Source of the DNA: Allonocardiopsis opalescens
GTDB lineage: Bacteria; Actinomycetota; Actinomycetes; Streptosporangiales; Streptosporangiaceae
Length of the DNA: 64,000 bases
Direction of reading: 5' to 3'
Assembly: GCF_003002095.1 (NCBI RefSeq)
Contig: NZ_PVZC01000006.1
Span: 248,001-312,000 of the forward strand
Shown: in pieces, positions 26,668 through 40,676 of the stretch
How the letters are laid out: each line of letters starts with the position of its first letter
Position numbering within the stretch: the stretch's first letter is position 1
Program-made: the position numbers and the translations under genes
The notes under the pieces: model-generated
Told to the model about the DNA's origin: nothing
Databases searched by the model: none
What the model saw: only the letters and a program-made list of their open reading frames with translations

Positions 26668-27680
26668 CAGGCACCCTCTCCGGTGGGCTCGGCGCCGTCG
26701 GCGGCGAGCGGGTCGCCGGCGGTCCGCACGGCCAGGCCGCGGGCGCGCAGGTACTCCAGCGCCTCGGCGGTGCGCTCGCCGGTGAGCTGTACCTTCAGCC
26801 GCCCGTACGGCGCGCCGGCCACGGTCTCGACCGTACCGGCCAGGATGTTGACGTCCACGTCGAACTCGCGGGTGAGCGCCGACAAGACCGGTTCGGTGGC
26901 GCGTTCGGCGTAGCTCAGGGTGACCACCCCGGGCAGGTCGACGGTGGGCAGCGGGAAGAGCGCGTCGGCGAGCCGGGAGTCGGGGGCGGCCAGCAGCTCG
27001 GGCAGCGGCCCGGACTCCAGGAAGCGGCCGTCGTGCATGACGGCGGCGGAGTCGCAGACCCGCTTGATCACGCCCATCTCGTGGGTGATCAGCAGGACGG
27101 TGAGGCCCAGTTCGCGGTTGAGCCGGCGCAGCAGGTCGAGGATGGACCCGGTGGTCTCGGGGTCCAGCGCGGAGGTCGCCTCGTCAGAGAGCAGCACCTT
27201 GGGGCCGGCGGCCAGCGCGCGGGCGATGCCCACCCGCTGCTTCTGCCCGCCGGACAGCTGCGCCGGGTAGGAGCCGCCGCGGTCGCCCAGCCCCACCACG
27301 TCGAGCAGTTCGGCCACCCTGCGGGCGCGCTGCGCGCGGGGGGTGCCCATGACCTCCAGCGGGAAGGCGACATTGCCCGCCACCGTGCGCGAGGACAGCA
27401 GCGCGAAGTGCTGGTGGATCATGCCGATGCCGCGCCGGGCCCGGCGCAGCGCGGCGCCGCGCAGGGCCGTCATGTCCTGGCCGTCGACGCGCACCGAGCC
27501 GGAGGTGGGGCGCTCCAGCAGGTTGACGCAGCGCAGCAGGGTGCTCTTGCCGGCGCCGCTGCGGCCGAGGATGCCGAAGACCTGCCCCTGCGGCACGTGC
27601 AGGTCGACGCCGTCGAGGGCCTGGACGGTCCGGCCGCGGCCCAGGTCGTAGACCTTGGTCAGGTTCTGGACGTCGATCAA
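26667..27680 (-). CDS. metN: Methionine ABC transporter ATPase MetN
   Basis: 337-residue cytoplasmic ATPase of D/L-methionine import. Walker A GRSGAGKST (39-47), Q-loop region MIHQHFALLSSRTV, signature LSGGQKQRVGIARAL, Walker B VLLSDEATSALD (Ser where Met or Leu is common), switch His in LLITHEMGVI, and a C-terminal NIL regulatory domain (about 265-337) that in the family binds methionine to shut off transport. TTG at 27680 is chosen because it starts at the family N-terminus (IDVQNLTKVY) and follows AAAGGGAG; a longer reading to 27881 is open but unconserved. No SAM riboswitch was recognised upstream. Confidence 0.9.
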   Translation of the reverse strand: MIDVQNLTKVYDLGRGRTVQALDGVDLHVPQGQVFGILGRSGAGKSTLLRCVNLLERPTSGSVRVDGQDMTALRGAALRRARRGIGMIHQHFALLSSRTVAGNVAFPLEVMGTPRAQRARRVAELLDVVGLGDRGGSYPAQLSGGQKQRVGIARALAAGPKVLLSDEATSALDPETTGSILDLLRRLNRELGLTVLLITHEMGVIKRVCDSAAVMHDGRFLESGPLPELLAAPDSRLADALFPLPTVDLPGVVTLSYAERATEPVLSALTREFDVDVNILAGTVETVAGAPYGRLKVQLTGERTAEALEYLRARGLAVRTAGDPLAADGAEPTGEGA

Positions 27681-28000
27681 GGGCTCCCTTTCGCGGACGT
27701 GCCGCGCCACCGGCGGCAGGTATGGGTCCACGCGTGCAACGGCGCGCCGCCGCACGATATTGCCGCGGCCGGTGAGATGTCGACCACCCGGCGTCGCGCA
27801 CCGCCGCCGCGCCGCCCCGCCCCTCTGCGCACTCCCGACATTCCCTACTTTTCCGATATTCCTTGCTGAGAACTCGGCCATCTTAGCGCGGTGGCGAGGG
27901 CTTCCGGCCCGCGCGGCGCACCGTTACCGGACGGGCCTTGGGCGGCGGCCCGGCGGCCGGTAGCGTGGCGGTCCACCACGGTGACGAACGGAGTACCCGC

Positions 28001-29452
28001 ATGCCCGAAGCGCTACGAAGATCCTCTGGCACCGGACCGGCGGGGAGGCTCCGCCGCGCGGTGCTCCCCGCCGCCGTGGCCCTCGGCCTGCTGGCCGGGG
28101 CCGCCCCCGCCGCAGCCGAGCCCGAGCCCGACCCGGTGGACGAGCTGGCCGCCGCCTTCGAGGCGCTCCCCGGCCTCACCGTGGTCTCGGCCGAGCCGGC
28201 GCCCGGCGGAGCGCACATCTTCCTGACGCTGAGCTTCACCCAGCGGGTCGACCACACCGACCCCTCGGCGGGCACCTTCGAACAGCGCCTCACCGTGCTG
28301 CACCGCGGCTTCGACCGGCCCACCGTGCTGCACACCACCGGGTACGGGCTGGTGGAGCGGCCGTTCCGCGACGAGCCGACCGTCATGCTCGACGGCAACC
28401 AGGTGCACACCGAGCAGCGCTTCTTCAGCCCCTCGCGCCCCGACCCGGCCGACTGGTCCGATCTGGACATCTGGCAGGCCGCCACCGACCACCACCGCAT
28501 CGTGGCCGCGATCGACGACCTGTACGAGGGCGCGTGGATCTCCACCGGCGCCTCCAAGGGCGGCATGACCTCGGTCTACCACCGCCGCTTCTACCCCGGC
28601 GACGTCGACGGCACGGTCGCCTATGTGGCGCCCAACGACGTGCACGACCGGCACGACGCCGCCTACCTGGACTTCTTCGAGACCGTCGGCACCGATCCCG
28701 CCTGCCAGGAGTCGCTGGCGGCGCTGCAGCACGAGGCGCTGGAGCGCCGCGGCGAGCTGCTGGAGCGCTACGAGGCGGCGGCCGCGGCCGAGGGCTGGAC
28801 CTTCACCCAGACCCTGGGCAGCGCCGACCGGGCGCTGGAGATGCTGATCCTGGACACGCCGTGGGCCTTCTGGCAGTACCAGGAGGAGTCGGCCTGCGCC
28901 GCGGTGCCGGCCGCGGACGCGTCCACCGACGAGATCTACGCCTTCCTGGACGAGATCTCCGGCTTCGCCTTCTACACCGACCAGGGCACGATCCCCTACA
29001 TCCCGTACTACTACCAGGCGGGCACCCAGCTGGGTTCGCCGTCGGTGCCGACCGGGCACGTCGAGGAGCTGCTGCGCTACCCCGGGCTGTTCGGCCCGCG
29101 CTCCTACGTGCCGCGCGAGATCCCGATGCGCTTCGACCACCGGGCCATGCCCGACATCGACCGCTGGGTGCGCACCCAGGGCAGTGAGCTGCTCTTCGTC
29201 AACGGCGAGTTCGACCCCTGGGCCGCGGAGCCGTTCCGGCTCGGCCACCGCACCCGCGACTCGCTCAGCCTGGAGGTGCCCCGCGGCAACCACGGCGCCG
29301 ACATCGCGCAGCTGCCCGCCGCCGACCGCGAGCGCGCCGGCGAGGCGCTGCTGCGCTGGGCCGGACTCGACGGCGTGGCGGCGCTGAGCACTCCGGCGCC
29401 GGCCATTCCCGAGCTGGACGAGGTCGAGATCGACCGGGGGCCGACCCGCTGA
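28001..29452 (+). CDS. Secreted S37-family serine aminopeptidase
   Basis: Probable exported tripeptidyl-aminopeptidase-like hydrolase of peptidase family S37 (alpha/beta-hydrolase fold). 483 residues: signal peptide about 1-40 (Arg-rich start, LPAAVALGLLAGAAPAAA), then the family core. Nucleophile Ser lies in STGASKGGM; the Asp in NGEFDPW and His in RGNHGAD fit the rest of the triad. ATG at 28001 has GAACGGAG 8 bases upstream. Single-gene unit ending at a strong terminator; likely supplies peptides during growth on protein. Confidence 0.8.
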   Translation: MPEALRRSSGTGPAGRLRRAVLPAAVALGLLAGAAPAAAEPEPDPVDELAAAFEALPGLTVVSAEPAPGGAHIFLTLSFTQRVDHTDPSAGTFEQRLTVLHRGFDRPTVLHTTGYGLVERPFRDEPTVMLDGNQVHTEQRFFSPSRPDPADWSDLDIWQAATDHHRIVAAIDDLYEGAWISTGASKGGMTSVYHRRFYPGDVDGTVAYVAPNDVHDRHDAAYLDFFETVGTDPACQESLAALQHEALERRGELLERYEAAAAAEGWTFTQTLGSADRALEMLILDTPWAFWQYQEESACAAVPAADASTDEIYAFLDEISGFAFYTDQGTIPYIPYYYQAGTQLGSPSVPTGHVEELLRYPGLFGPRSYVPREIPMRFDHRAMPDIDRWVRTQGSELLFVNGEFDPWAAEPFRLGHRTRDSLSLEVPRGNHGADIAQLPAADRERAGEALLRWAGLDGVAALSTPAPAIPELDEVEIDRGPTR

Positions 29453-29470
29453 CCCCGCCCGCACGGCGAA

Positions 29471-29506
29471 AGGACGCCGGCGCCCCCCTTGGGGCGCCGG
29501 CGTCCT
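29471..29506. terminator. Strong bidirectional terminator
   Basis: Perfect 16-bp stem (arm AGGACGCCGGCGCCCC, loop CCTT) between the convergent S37 peptidase and MFS genes, flanked by an outer CGCACGG/CCGTGCG pair. Confidence 0.8.
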
Positions 29507-29526
29507 CGTGTGTCCGTGCGGCGGCG

Positions 29527-30861
29527 TCAGCGCGCGGTCGGCTCGGCCGCCACCGCCTGCGCGACCTCCAGCTCGGGCTCGGCGACGGGGGCCACCGCGG
29601 CGGCCGTGTCGGCGACCTTCGCGGTGCGCTTGGCCGAGCCCAGCATGAAGGCGGTCACCGCGGCGACCGTGCCGAGGGCCATCACCGCGCTCATGCTGAC
29701 CATGGTCGGCGTGCCCTGGGCGCTGAACACGCCACCCAGCGCGCCGATCGTGCCGCCCAGGCCGAACTGGAGCGAGCCCATCAGCGCCGAGGCGCTGCCC
29801 GCGACGCTGGGCCGCTGGCTGGTGATGGCCAGCGTGGTCGCGTTGGTGAACACGAAGCCCTGCGCGAAGACCGAGACGAACAGCAGCGCGATGGCCAGCC
29901 ACAGCGGCGGGGTGCCGAACAGGCTGGCCAGCAGCAGCCCGCCGGTGCCGGCCACCGCCACGACCAGGCCGAACATCAGCAGCCGCTCGGTGGAGACCCG
30001 GCCGATCAGGAAGCCGTTGATCTGGGTGGCCGCCACCAGGCCGATGGAGTTCAGCCCGAACAGCAGGCTGAAGGTCTGCGGGCTGACCCCGTAGACGGCG
30101 TCGGAGATGAACGGGAAGGACGAGATGTAGGCGAACATCACCGAGAAGCCGAGGCTCAGCGCCAGCGTAAAGCCCATGAAGCGCCGGTCGCGCAGCAGGC
30201 CGCCGAAGTTGCGCGCCAGGGTGCCGGCCCGCGCCGGGCTGCGCTGCTCGGCCGGCAGGCTCTCCGGCATGCCGAACAGGATGGCGGCGAAGCTCACCGC
30301 GCCCGCCGCGCCGAGCACGACGAAGCTCAGGTGCCAGGAGCCGACCAGCAGCAGCTGGCCGCCGAGCACCGGGGCGAGGATCGGGGCGAGGCCGACCACC
30401 AGCATCAGCCGGGAGAAGAACCGGGCCGCGTCGTCGCCCTCGAAGAGGTCGCGCACGATCGCCCGCGAGATGACCGCGCCGGCCGCGCCGGCCAGGCCCT
30501 GGACGAAGCGCAGCGCGATGAAGGCCTCCACCGTCGGCACGATGACGATCAGGAAGGAGGTGAGGGTGAACGCGGCCACCCCGATGAGCAGCGGCCGGCG
30601 GCGCCCCCAGGCGTCGCTCATCGGGCCGATGATGATCTGCCCGACCGCGAGCCCGATCATGATCGCGGTGAGGGTCAGCTGGATCTGCGACTCCGGCGCG
30701 CCGAGGTCGGCGGCGATCTGCGGGAACGCGGGGAGGTAGAGGTCGACGGAGAGCGGGCCGGTGGCGGCCAGCGCTCCCAGTACCAGGACGAGCAGCAGAA
30801 CCGACTTCTTCGGGCGCCGAGCCGCGGTGGTCTCGGCAGGTCTGGAAGGTTCTTCTGGCAC
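29527..30861 (-). CDS. Bcr/CflA-type MFS multidrug efflux transporter
   Basis: 444-residue major facilitator with 12 predicted membrane helices; drug:proton antiporter of the Bcr/CflA branch (DHA1). N-terminal block GPLSVDLYLPAFPQIAADLG and motif A GPMSDAWGRRRPLLIG are diagnostic; the second half begins after LPAEQRSPARAGTLARNFGG. The C-terminus is an Ala/Val/Glu-rich tail of about 45 residues. GTG at 30861 is preferred because AAGGAG lies 6 bases upstream; an ATG at 30894 would add 11 residues. Drug specificity cannot be inferred. Confidence 0.87.
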   Translation of the reverse strand: MPEEPSRPAETTAARRPKKSVLLLVLVLGALAATGPLSVDLYLPAFPQIAADLGAPESQIQLTLTAIMIGLAVGQIIIGPMSDAWGRRRPLLIGVAAFTLTSFLIVIVPTVEAFIALRFVQGLAGAAGAVISRAIVRDLFEGDDAARFFSRLMLVVGLAPILAPVLGGQLLLVGSWHLSFVVLGAAGAVSFAAILFGMPESLPAEQRSPARAGTLARNFGGLLRDRRFMGFTLALSLGFSVMFAYISSFPFISDAVYGVSPQTFSLLFGLNSIGLVAATQINGFLIGRVSTERLLMFGLVVAVAGTGGLLLASLFGTPPLWLAIALLFVSVFAQGFVFTNATTLAITSQRPSVAGSASALMGSLQFGLGGTIGALGGVFSAQGTPTMVSMSAVMALGTVAAVTAFMLGSAKRTAKVADTAAAVAPVAEPELEVAQAVAAEPTAR

Positions 30862-31406
30862 GCTCGACTCCTTGATGATCGTTCTGGACACCATGACTCC
30901 AACGCGGGCGCCGCCGTTGGTAATCCTGTCATCCGACCTATTTTTCGGCCGTTCACTCCGGCGTCCACCGGGCTCCTGAGGCACATATCCGCCCTCCCGA
31001 CCTGGCCGGACCACGCCGGGCACAGCTCACCGCGGCACGGATCGCCAGGTTCCGCCGATGTCGGTCAAGGGGCTGCGCTACTCTGAGCGGCCAGCGGCGT
31101 GACTGCCGGTGGGGCCGTGCCCGGACCCGGCCGGGCGCCCCCGTGACCGGGGCCGCCAGGGCCGGCCGCCGTGGCCGCCGCTCCCCGCCGCCGTCGCGCC
31201 GCCCGCCGTGCGGGCCATCAGGTCGGGCACCAGCCTACTGAGCGGCCCTGTCGGCTGTACAACGGTTTTGCCGCGGCCGCCGGTACTGCGTGAGGACGAG
31301 GACCCGGCGGCGGCCGATTGGCAATGCCCGGCCCGGTCTCCTAGAGTGCACGAGGTTTCGAGTGCCCCCATCCGAATCCGACCAGCCGCCGAGGAGTACG
31401 ACGAGA
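30862..31406. other. Divergent intergenic region
   Basis: 545 bp between the efflux pump and the secreted peptidase. Apart from the promoter at 31318-31347 I see no gene with credible codon use; short open frames here lack a ribosome site and homology. Confidence 0.5.
31318..31347 (+). promoter_or_regulatory. Promoter of the coiled-coil peptidase gene
   Basis: TTGGCA (31318-31323) and TAGAGT (31342-31347) with an 18-bp spacer; one of the best housekeeping-type promoters in the window, about 55 bp upstream of the GTG start. Confidence 0.55.
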
Positions 31407-32342
31407 GTGGATTCGTCCACGCCGGACCCCGGCTCCCCCGCCCCGCGCCGCCGCACCCGCCGCGTCAGCGCCCTGGCCGCCGTCGTCGCCGCCGGGCTCG
31501 TGCTCCCCTCGGCCACCGCGGGCCACGCGGATCCGGAGTCCACCGACGACATGCTGGCCGATATCGAGGAGCTGGAGGAGCAGTACGACGGCGAGCTGTA
31601 CGAGCTGCGCACGCTCCGCGACAACGCCGAGGCGGCCCAGGAGCGCGCCGATGAGGCGCAGCAGGAGCTGGAGACCGCCCGCGAGGAGGTCACCCAGCTG
31701 GCCGTCTCCAGCTACCAGGACGGCTCGCTCGACCCCGTCGCGACCCTGTTCCTGGAGGACGACCCCCAGGACATCCTGGACCGCGCCTCGATCGTGAACT
31801 ACCTCACCGAGACGAACGCCGCGCAGCTGGACGAGCTGGAGCTGCTGGCCGAGCGGGCGGCGGAGTCGGAGGAGGCGGCGGCGGCCGAGGTCGAGGCGAT
31901 GCAGGCGGAGGTCGACGAGCTGGAGGAGAACCTCGGCGCCGTCCAGGCCCGCGTCGCCGAGCTCAGCGACCACACCATGCGCCCGCCCGACAACATCACC
32001 CTGCGCATGGAGATGGTGCGCGACGCCATCACCGAGGAGTTCGGCACCGGCAACGGCGTCGGCTGCTACCGGCCCAACGGCGGCTGGGTGGTGGGCGAGC
32101 ACCCGCTGGGCCGCGCCTGCGACTGGATGGTCAGCTCCGGCTACCCCAGCGCCGAGCAGCAGGCCCGCGGCGACGCCATCGCCCAGTGGGCCATCGACAA
32201 CGCCGACCGCCTCGGCATCATGTACATCATCTGGCGGCAGCGCATCTGGGACACCCGCACCGGCGGCGGCTGGTCCATGATGTCCGACCGCGGCAGCATC
32301 ACCGAGAACCACTACGACCACGTGCACGTGTCGGTGTTCTGA
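31407..32342 (+). CDS. Secreted coiled-coil protein with M15-like (ARB_07466-type) C-terminal domain
   Basis: 311 residues: signal peptide about 1-42 (RRVSALAAVVAAGLVLPSAT), a Glu-rich coiled coil about 45-200, and a C-terminal domain (about 205-311) of the ARB_07466 type found at the end of many actinobacterial cell-wall proteins. That domain has RACDWM and the closing HYDHVHVS, which match the Asp and His metal-ligand positions of M15-like peptidases. GTG start with GAGGAG 10 bases upstream. Architecture parallels the peptidase at 11763-13004, so both may act in septal or lateral wall remodelling. Confidence 0.78.
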   Translation: MDSSTPDPGSPAPRRRTRRVSALAAVVAAGLVLPSATAGHADPESTDDMLADIEELEEQYDGELYELRTLRDNAEAAQERADEAQQELETAREEVTQLAVSSYQDGSLDPVATLFLEDDPQDILDRASIVNYLTETNAAQLDELELLAERAAESEEAAAAEVEAMQAEVDELEENLGAVQARVAELSDHTMRPPDNITLRMEMVRDAITEEFGTGNGVGCYRPNGGWVVGEHPLGRACDWMVSSGYPSAEQQARGDAIAQWAIDNADRLGIMYIIWRQRIWDTRTGGGWSMMSDRGSITENHYDHVHVSVF

Positions 32343-32344
32343 GC

Positions 32345-32992
32345 TCAGGCGCCGCGGCGGTCGTCGAAGGCCGCGAGGAAGCGCCGCAGCAGCGCGGTGT
32401 CGCCTTCGGCCGACGCGTCCCCCGAGCGGACCGCGTCATCGAGTCCGCGCCCGTCGAACACCAGGTCCTGGACCACGCGCACGGTGGTGGTGAGGACCGC
32501 GTCGGCGGCGGCCTCGCGCCGCTCGGCGGCGAGCCCGCCGCCGTCCACGGCGAGCCGGAAGGCGTCACCGGGCAGGCGGAGCTGAACGGCTGCGCGCAGG
32601 CCGGCCGCCGCGGACGGGTCGAAGGTGGTGCGCAGGGCGACGATCAGGGCGTCCGGGCTGAGTTCGGCGGCCGAGTCCGGACCGGGCGGCAGCGGGCTCC
32701 CCCAGCGCCCGAGCGCCAGCAGGACCGGTTCGAGGGCGCGGCCCCGGTCCGTCAGCCGGTAGACCAGCCCGGCCGCCGGCGGCAGCGTGCGGCGCCGGGT
32801 CAGCACACCGGACTCCTCCAGCTCGCGCAGCCGCTGGGTCAGCACGTTCTGGCTCATACCGGGCAGTCCGCGATGCAGGTCGGCGAAGCGCTTCGGACCG
32901 AACAGCAGCTCCCGCACGACCAGCAGGGCCCACCGCTCCCCGACCACGTCGAGGGCGCGGGCGATACCGCACAGATCCCGGTAGCTCCTCAT
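32345..32992 (-). CDS. HxlR-family regulator with C-terminal SCP2-like domain
   Basis: 215-residue DNA-binding protein. Winged-helix HxlR domain about 1-100 (CGIARALDVVGERWALLVVR; GMSQNVLTQRLRELEESGVL) followed by an SCP2-like sterol/ligand-carrier domain (about 105-210), a fusion common in actinobacteria where the second domain may sense a hydrophobic ligand. Start set at the family-typical MRSYRDLCGIAR; a GTG at 33019 with AGGAG 5 bases upstream is a real alternative, adding nine residues. Divergent from a hydrolase gene only 71 bp away with a dyad between them, so it probably controls both. Confidence 0.83.
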   Translation of the reverse strand: MRSYRDLCGIARALDVVGERWALLVVRELLFGPKRFADLHRGLPGMSQNVLTQRLRELEESGVLTRRRTLPPAAGLVYRLTDRGRALEPVLLALGRWGSPLPPGPDSAAELSPDALIVALRTTFDPSAAAGLRAAVQLRLPGDAFRLAVDGGGLAAERREAAADAVLTTTVRVVQDLVFDGRGLDDAVRSGDASAEGDTALLRRFLAAFDDRRGA

Positions 32993-33013
32993 GGCCCGAT
33001 GGTACTTCTCCAC

Positions 33014-33052
33014 TGACACTGGTTACTCCTACATTAGGAGAACCATTAGTCA
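33014..33052. promoter_or_regulatory. Dyad operator between hxlR-type gene and hydrolase
   Basis: Perfect core inverted repeat CTCCTA-CAT-TAGGAG (33026-33040) inside a larger dyad with TGGTT/AACCA and TGAC/GTCA half-sites at near-symmetric positions around 33033. It lies in the divergent promoter gap and overlaps the alternative GTG start of the regulator. Confidence 0.6.
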
Positions 33053-33063
33053 GGGAGACTCCT

Positions 33064-33867
33064 ATGCCCCATGTGACCTCGGCCGACGGCACGCCCATCG
33101 GCTACGACCGGCTCAGCGGCGACGGCCCCGCCCTGGTGCTCGTCAGCGGCGGACTGGACGACGGCACCGAGAACATCCCACTGGGCGAACAGCTGGCCGG
33201 CGACTTCGCCGTCGTCACCTACCGGCGCCGCGGCAGGGGCGACAGCGGCGACACCGCCCCCTACGCCGTGCGGCGGGAGATCGAGGACCTCGCCGCGGTC
33301 ATCGACGCCGCCGGCGGCCGGGCGCACCTGTTCGGCGCCTCCTCCGGCGGCGCGCTCGCCCTGGAGGCGGCCGCCGCCGGACTTCCCGTCGACCGGATCG
33401 CCGTCCACGAGGTCCCGTACCTGCTCGGGGACGAGATGCTCGCCGCCTGGCGCGCCTACCGGGCCGAACTGGACGCCGCGCTCGACGCCGGCGACCGCGA
33501 CCGGGCGCTGCGCCTGTTCATGCGGCTGGCCGGCTCGTCCGACGACGACATCGCCGCCGCCGAGACCGCCCCGGTCTGGCCGGCCCTGCGGGCCCTCGCG
33601 CCGACGCTGCGCTACGACGCCGCCTGCCTCGGCGACGGGCCGCCCCCCGCGGACCGGCTGGCCGCGGTGCGCCGGCCGGTGCTGCTGACCACCGGGGTGA
33701 CCATCGATCCGCACTCCGCCGGCCTCCCCGTCGACTTCTTCGGCGCCGCCGCCGACGCGGCCGCCGCCCAGCTGCCCGACGGCCGGCGGAGCACCGTCGA
33801 AGTGCCGGGCCACGTCCCCGACCCGGCCCGGCTCGGCCCCGTCCTGACCGCCTTCTACACCGGCTGA
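33064..33867 (+). CDS. Alpha/beta hydrolase
   Basis: 267-residue cytoplasmic alpha/beta-hydrolase. Oxyanion region SGGLDDG, nucleophile elbow GASSGG (Ser about 97), and C-terminal His in EVPGHVPDP; the acid is probably the Asp in TIDPHS. No signal peptide. GGGAG precedes the ATG. Divergent from, and probably regulated by, the HxlR protein; in similar pairs the hydrolase handles the inducing compound, but the substrate is unknown. Confidence 0.8.
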   Translation: MPHVTSADGTPIGYDRLSGDGPALVLVSGGLDDGTENIPLGEQLAGDFAVVTYRRRGRGDSGDTAPYAVRREIEDLAAVIDAAGGRAHLFGASSGGALALEAAAAGLPVDRIAVHEVPYLLGDEMLAAWRAYRAELDAALDAGDRDRALRLFMRLAGSSDDDIAAAETAPVWPALRALAPTLRYDAACLGDGPPPADRLAAVRRPVLLTTGVTIDPHSAGLPVDFFGAAADAAAAQLPDGRRSTVEVPGHVPDPARLGPVLTAFYTG

Positions 33868-33895
33868 ACGCCTCAGCGACCGCCGCCGGGGCCGG

Positions 33896-35014
<1,119 letters not shown>

Positions 35015-35183
35015 CACATCCCGTCACGCTAGCAGCCCGCTGACCGGGAGCGGAGCCCGGCCGGTCACCGCCCCCGGCACCACGGCCCGGCGCCCCGGCG
35101 GCGCCGGTCGGCCCCGCACCTGGCCGATCCGGCGCCGCCGCCGAAGGGGGCGCCGTCCTGTCGGGTCTTCGCGTTCCGCGCGC

Positions 35184-38740
<3,557 letters not shown>

Positions 38741-40519
38741 TCAGCGCGACTGCCGCGCCACCCGCAGGGTGCGCAGCCGGTTCAGGGCGGCCGCGGTGTC
38801 GTGCCGGCGGGGCGGCGCGAAGTCGCCCAGGTAGCCGTCGTCCAGCGCGTCGGGCCCCTCGGCGAGTTCGGCGTCGAGCAGGTCGAGGGCGGCGGCCAGG
38901 GTGCGGTGGCCGTCGAGGTGGCCGCGGCGCACCAGCGCGGTGAGCGCCAGGCCGAGTCCGGGCACCTGGCTGGGGTCGACCAGCTGTTCGAGCGCGCGCA
39001 GGTCGATCTCGGTCTCGCCGAAGACGAGCGCGTCGGTGCCGCGCCCCTTGATCCGGCGGCGCCCGCGCGCCTGGGCCGATATCGATCCGGGGTCGGGGGC
39101 GCGGTGGGCGACGGCGGGGAAGGGCGCGTCGTCGCGCGGCGCGGCCAGCGCGCGGGCGGCGGCGGTGACGTCGTGGGGGCGGTAGGCGTCGAGCAGCACC
39201 ACCTGGTCGGCGACGTCGAAGTAGTCGCCGCTGGCGCCCATGACCAGCACGCAGGACACGCCGTGGGAGCGGCGCAGCGGCCGGACCAGGTCGACGAACG
39301 GGGTCAGCGGCTCGCGGTCGGGGGCGACCAGCGCCTGCATGCGGGCGTCGCGGATCATCAGGTTGGTGGCGGTGGTGTCCTCGTCCACCAGCAGCACCCG
39401 GGCCCCGGCCTCGACCGCCTCCACGATCGCGGCGGCCTGGGAGGTGGAGCCCGAGGCGTTGTCGGTGCGGAAGTCGCGGGTGTCGGCGCCGCTGGGCAGC
39501 TCGCCGACGAAGGCCGAGATGTCGGTCCGCTCCACCCGCCGCCCCTCCTCGGCGCGGATCTTCACCGCGTCGGCGCGGGTGACCACCAGCTCGCGGCCGT
39601 CGCCGGGGACGTGGTCGTAGACGCCGCGCTCCAGGGCGTGCAGCAGGGTGGACTTGCCGTGGAATCCGCCGCCGACGATCAGGGTGATGCCCTCGGGCAC
39701 CCCCATGCCGGCGACCCGGCCCCGGTGCGGAAGCTCGAGTTCGACCCGCAGCGGCTCCGGCGCCGCGAAGGGCACCGCTCCCGGGCCGGTCAGCGGGAGG
39801 TCGCTGACGCCGCTGCGGCGCGGCAGCACCGAGCCGTCGGCCACGAAGGCGACCAGCCCGCGCTCGGCCAGCTGCTCGCGGGCGGCCACGCTGTCGGAGA
39901 CGGTGTCGGCGAAGGCCCGCACCTCCTCGGCGGGCAGCGCCTGCGCGCGCAGCGAGGACGCGACCGCGGCCGGCAGCAGCTCGCACAGCTGGCGGGCGGC
40001 CTCGCGCCCGGCGATCCGGCGGCCGTGGCCGGGCAGCTCCACCGCGAACCGCAGCCGTACCGCGCCCTCGCGCACCGCGCACGCGCTGCGCGCCAGCACC
40101 TCCTGGCCGCCGGCGTCCACCCGGAAGCGGCTGCCGGCCAGCGCCTCGGCCGCGCGGCGGGCCAGCAGGTCGGCCAGCGCCCTGGCCCGCACCGGATCGC
40201 GCCACAGCCCGGCGTCGAAGCCGGCGACGGAGGCCGGCACCTCGAGGCTGAGGCGGCTCGGCGGGGCGTAGGGGTCGGCCTGGACGTGCTCGACCGCCAG
40301 CTCGAAGCCGTCGAAGCGCCACCGCCCGGTGAGCGAGCGGTACCGGCCGTAGCCGCTGCCGTCCATGCCCAGCAGCGCGGCGCGCAGCCGCTCGGCGTCA
40401 CCGCCGCCCTGCGCCCGGCCGGACGCCGAGGGCGCACCGAGGTCCTCGCCGCGCTCCACCGGCCCTCCGCTCCACCGCCTGGGCCCGCCGCGCCCGTACC
40501 CGCCGCGCTCCCCCCGCAT
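38741..40519 (-). CDS. Predicted ATPase of the ABC class (PF09818-type)
   Basis: 592-residue cytoplasmic protein of a conserved but poorly understood P-loop family. Residues about 1-40 are Gly/Arg-rich; the middle shows family blocks (DGSGYGRYRSLTGRW; FVADGSVLPRRSGVSDLPL). The ATPase part has Walker A GGGFHGKST and Walker B-like ARVLLVDEDTTATNLMIRD, with CVLVMGASGDYFDVADQVV after it. ATG chosen for GGGAGGGGGG about 8 bases upstream. No membrane segment or partner gene is evident, so it is not a standard transporter ATPase; function unknown. Confidence 0.75.
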   Translation of the reverse strand: MRGERGGYGRGGPRRWSGGPVERGEDLGAPSASGRAQGGGDAERLRAALLGMDGSGYGRYRSLTGRWRFDGFELAVEHVQADPYAPPSRLSLEVPASVAGFDAGLWRDPVRARALADLLARRAAEALAGSRFRVDAGGQEVLARSACAVREGAVRLRFAVELPGHGRRIAGREAARQLCELLPAAVASSLRAQALPAEEVRAFADTVSDSVAAREQLAERGLVAFVADGSVLPRRSGVSDLPLTGPGAVPFAAPEPLRVELELPHRGRVAGMGVPEGITLIVGGGFHGKSTLLHALERGVYDHVPGDGRELVVTRADAVKIRAEEGRRVERTDISAFVGELPSGADTRDFRTDNASGSTSQAAAIVEAVEAGARVLLVDEDTTATNLMIRDARMQALVAPDREPLTPFVDLVRPLRRSHGVSCVLVMGASGDYFDVADQVVLLDAYRPHDVTAAARALAAPRDDAPFPAVAHRAPDPGSISAQARGRRRIKGRGTDALVFGETEIDLRALEQLVDPSQVPGLGLALTALVRRGHLDGHRTLAAALDLLDAELAEGPDALDDGYLGDFAPPRRHDTAAALNRLRTLRVARQSR

Positions 40520-40676
40520 CACGTGCCCCCCTCCCGCAGACCCGCACCGCCTCGATGCCGGCGCGTCAAACGCTAGTGCGCCACACGGTGCGCCCCGACC
40601 ACACCCAAGCGAACCCACCACAACCCCAGCCGCACAAAACAAAAAAATCCCGGAAAAAACCACCCGCGCCGCAGGC

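Noticed and set aside
25925-26674. In-frame N-terminal extension of metQ across metI
   Set aside because: It reads metI in another frame and lacks a signal peptide; the GTG at 25924 with AAGGAG and lipobox is the right start.
27681-27900. Possible SAM riboswitch upstream of metN
   Set aside because: None of the conserved core elements of SAM-I or SAM-IV (such as the CCGGCAACC segment) could be found on the minus strand.
31109-31654. Plus-strand open frame upstream of and overlapping the coiled-coil peptidase gene
   Set aside because: Arg/Pro-rich with no homology, and it runs out of frame through the start of the real gene.
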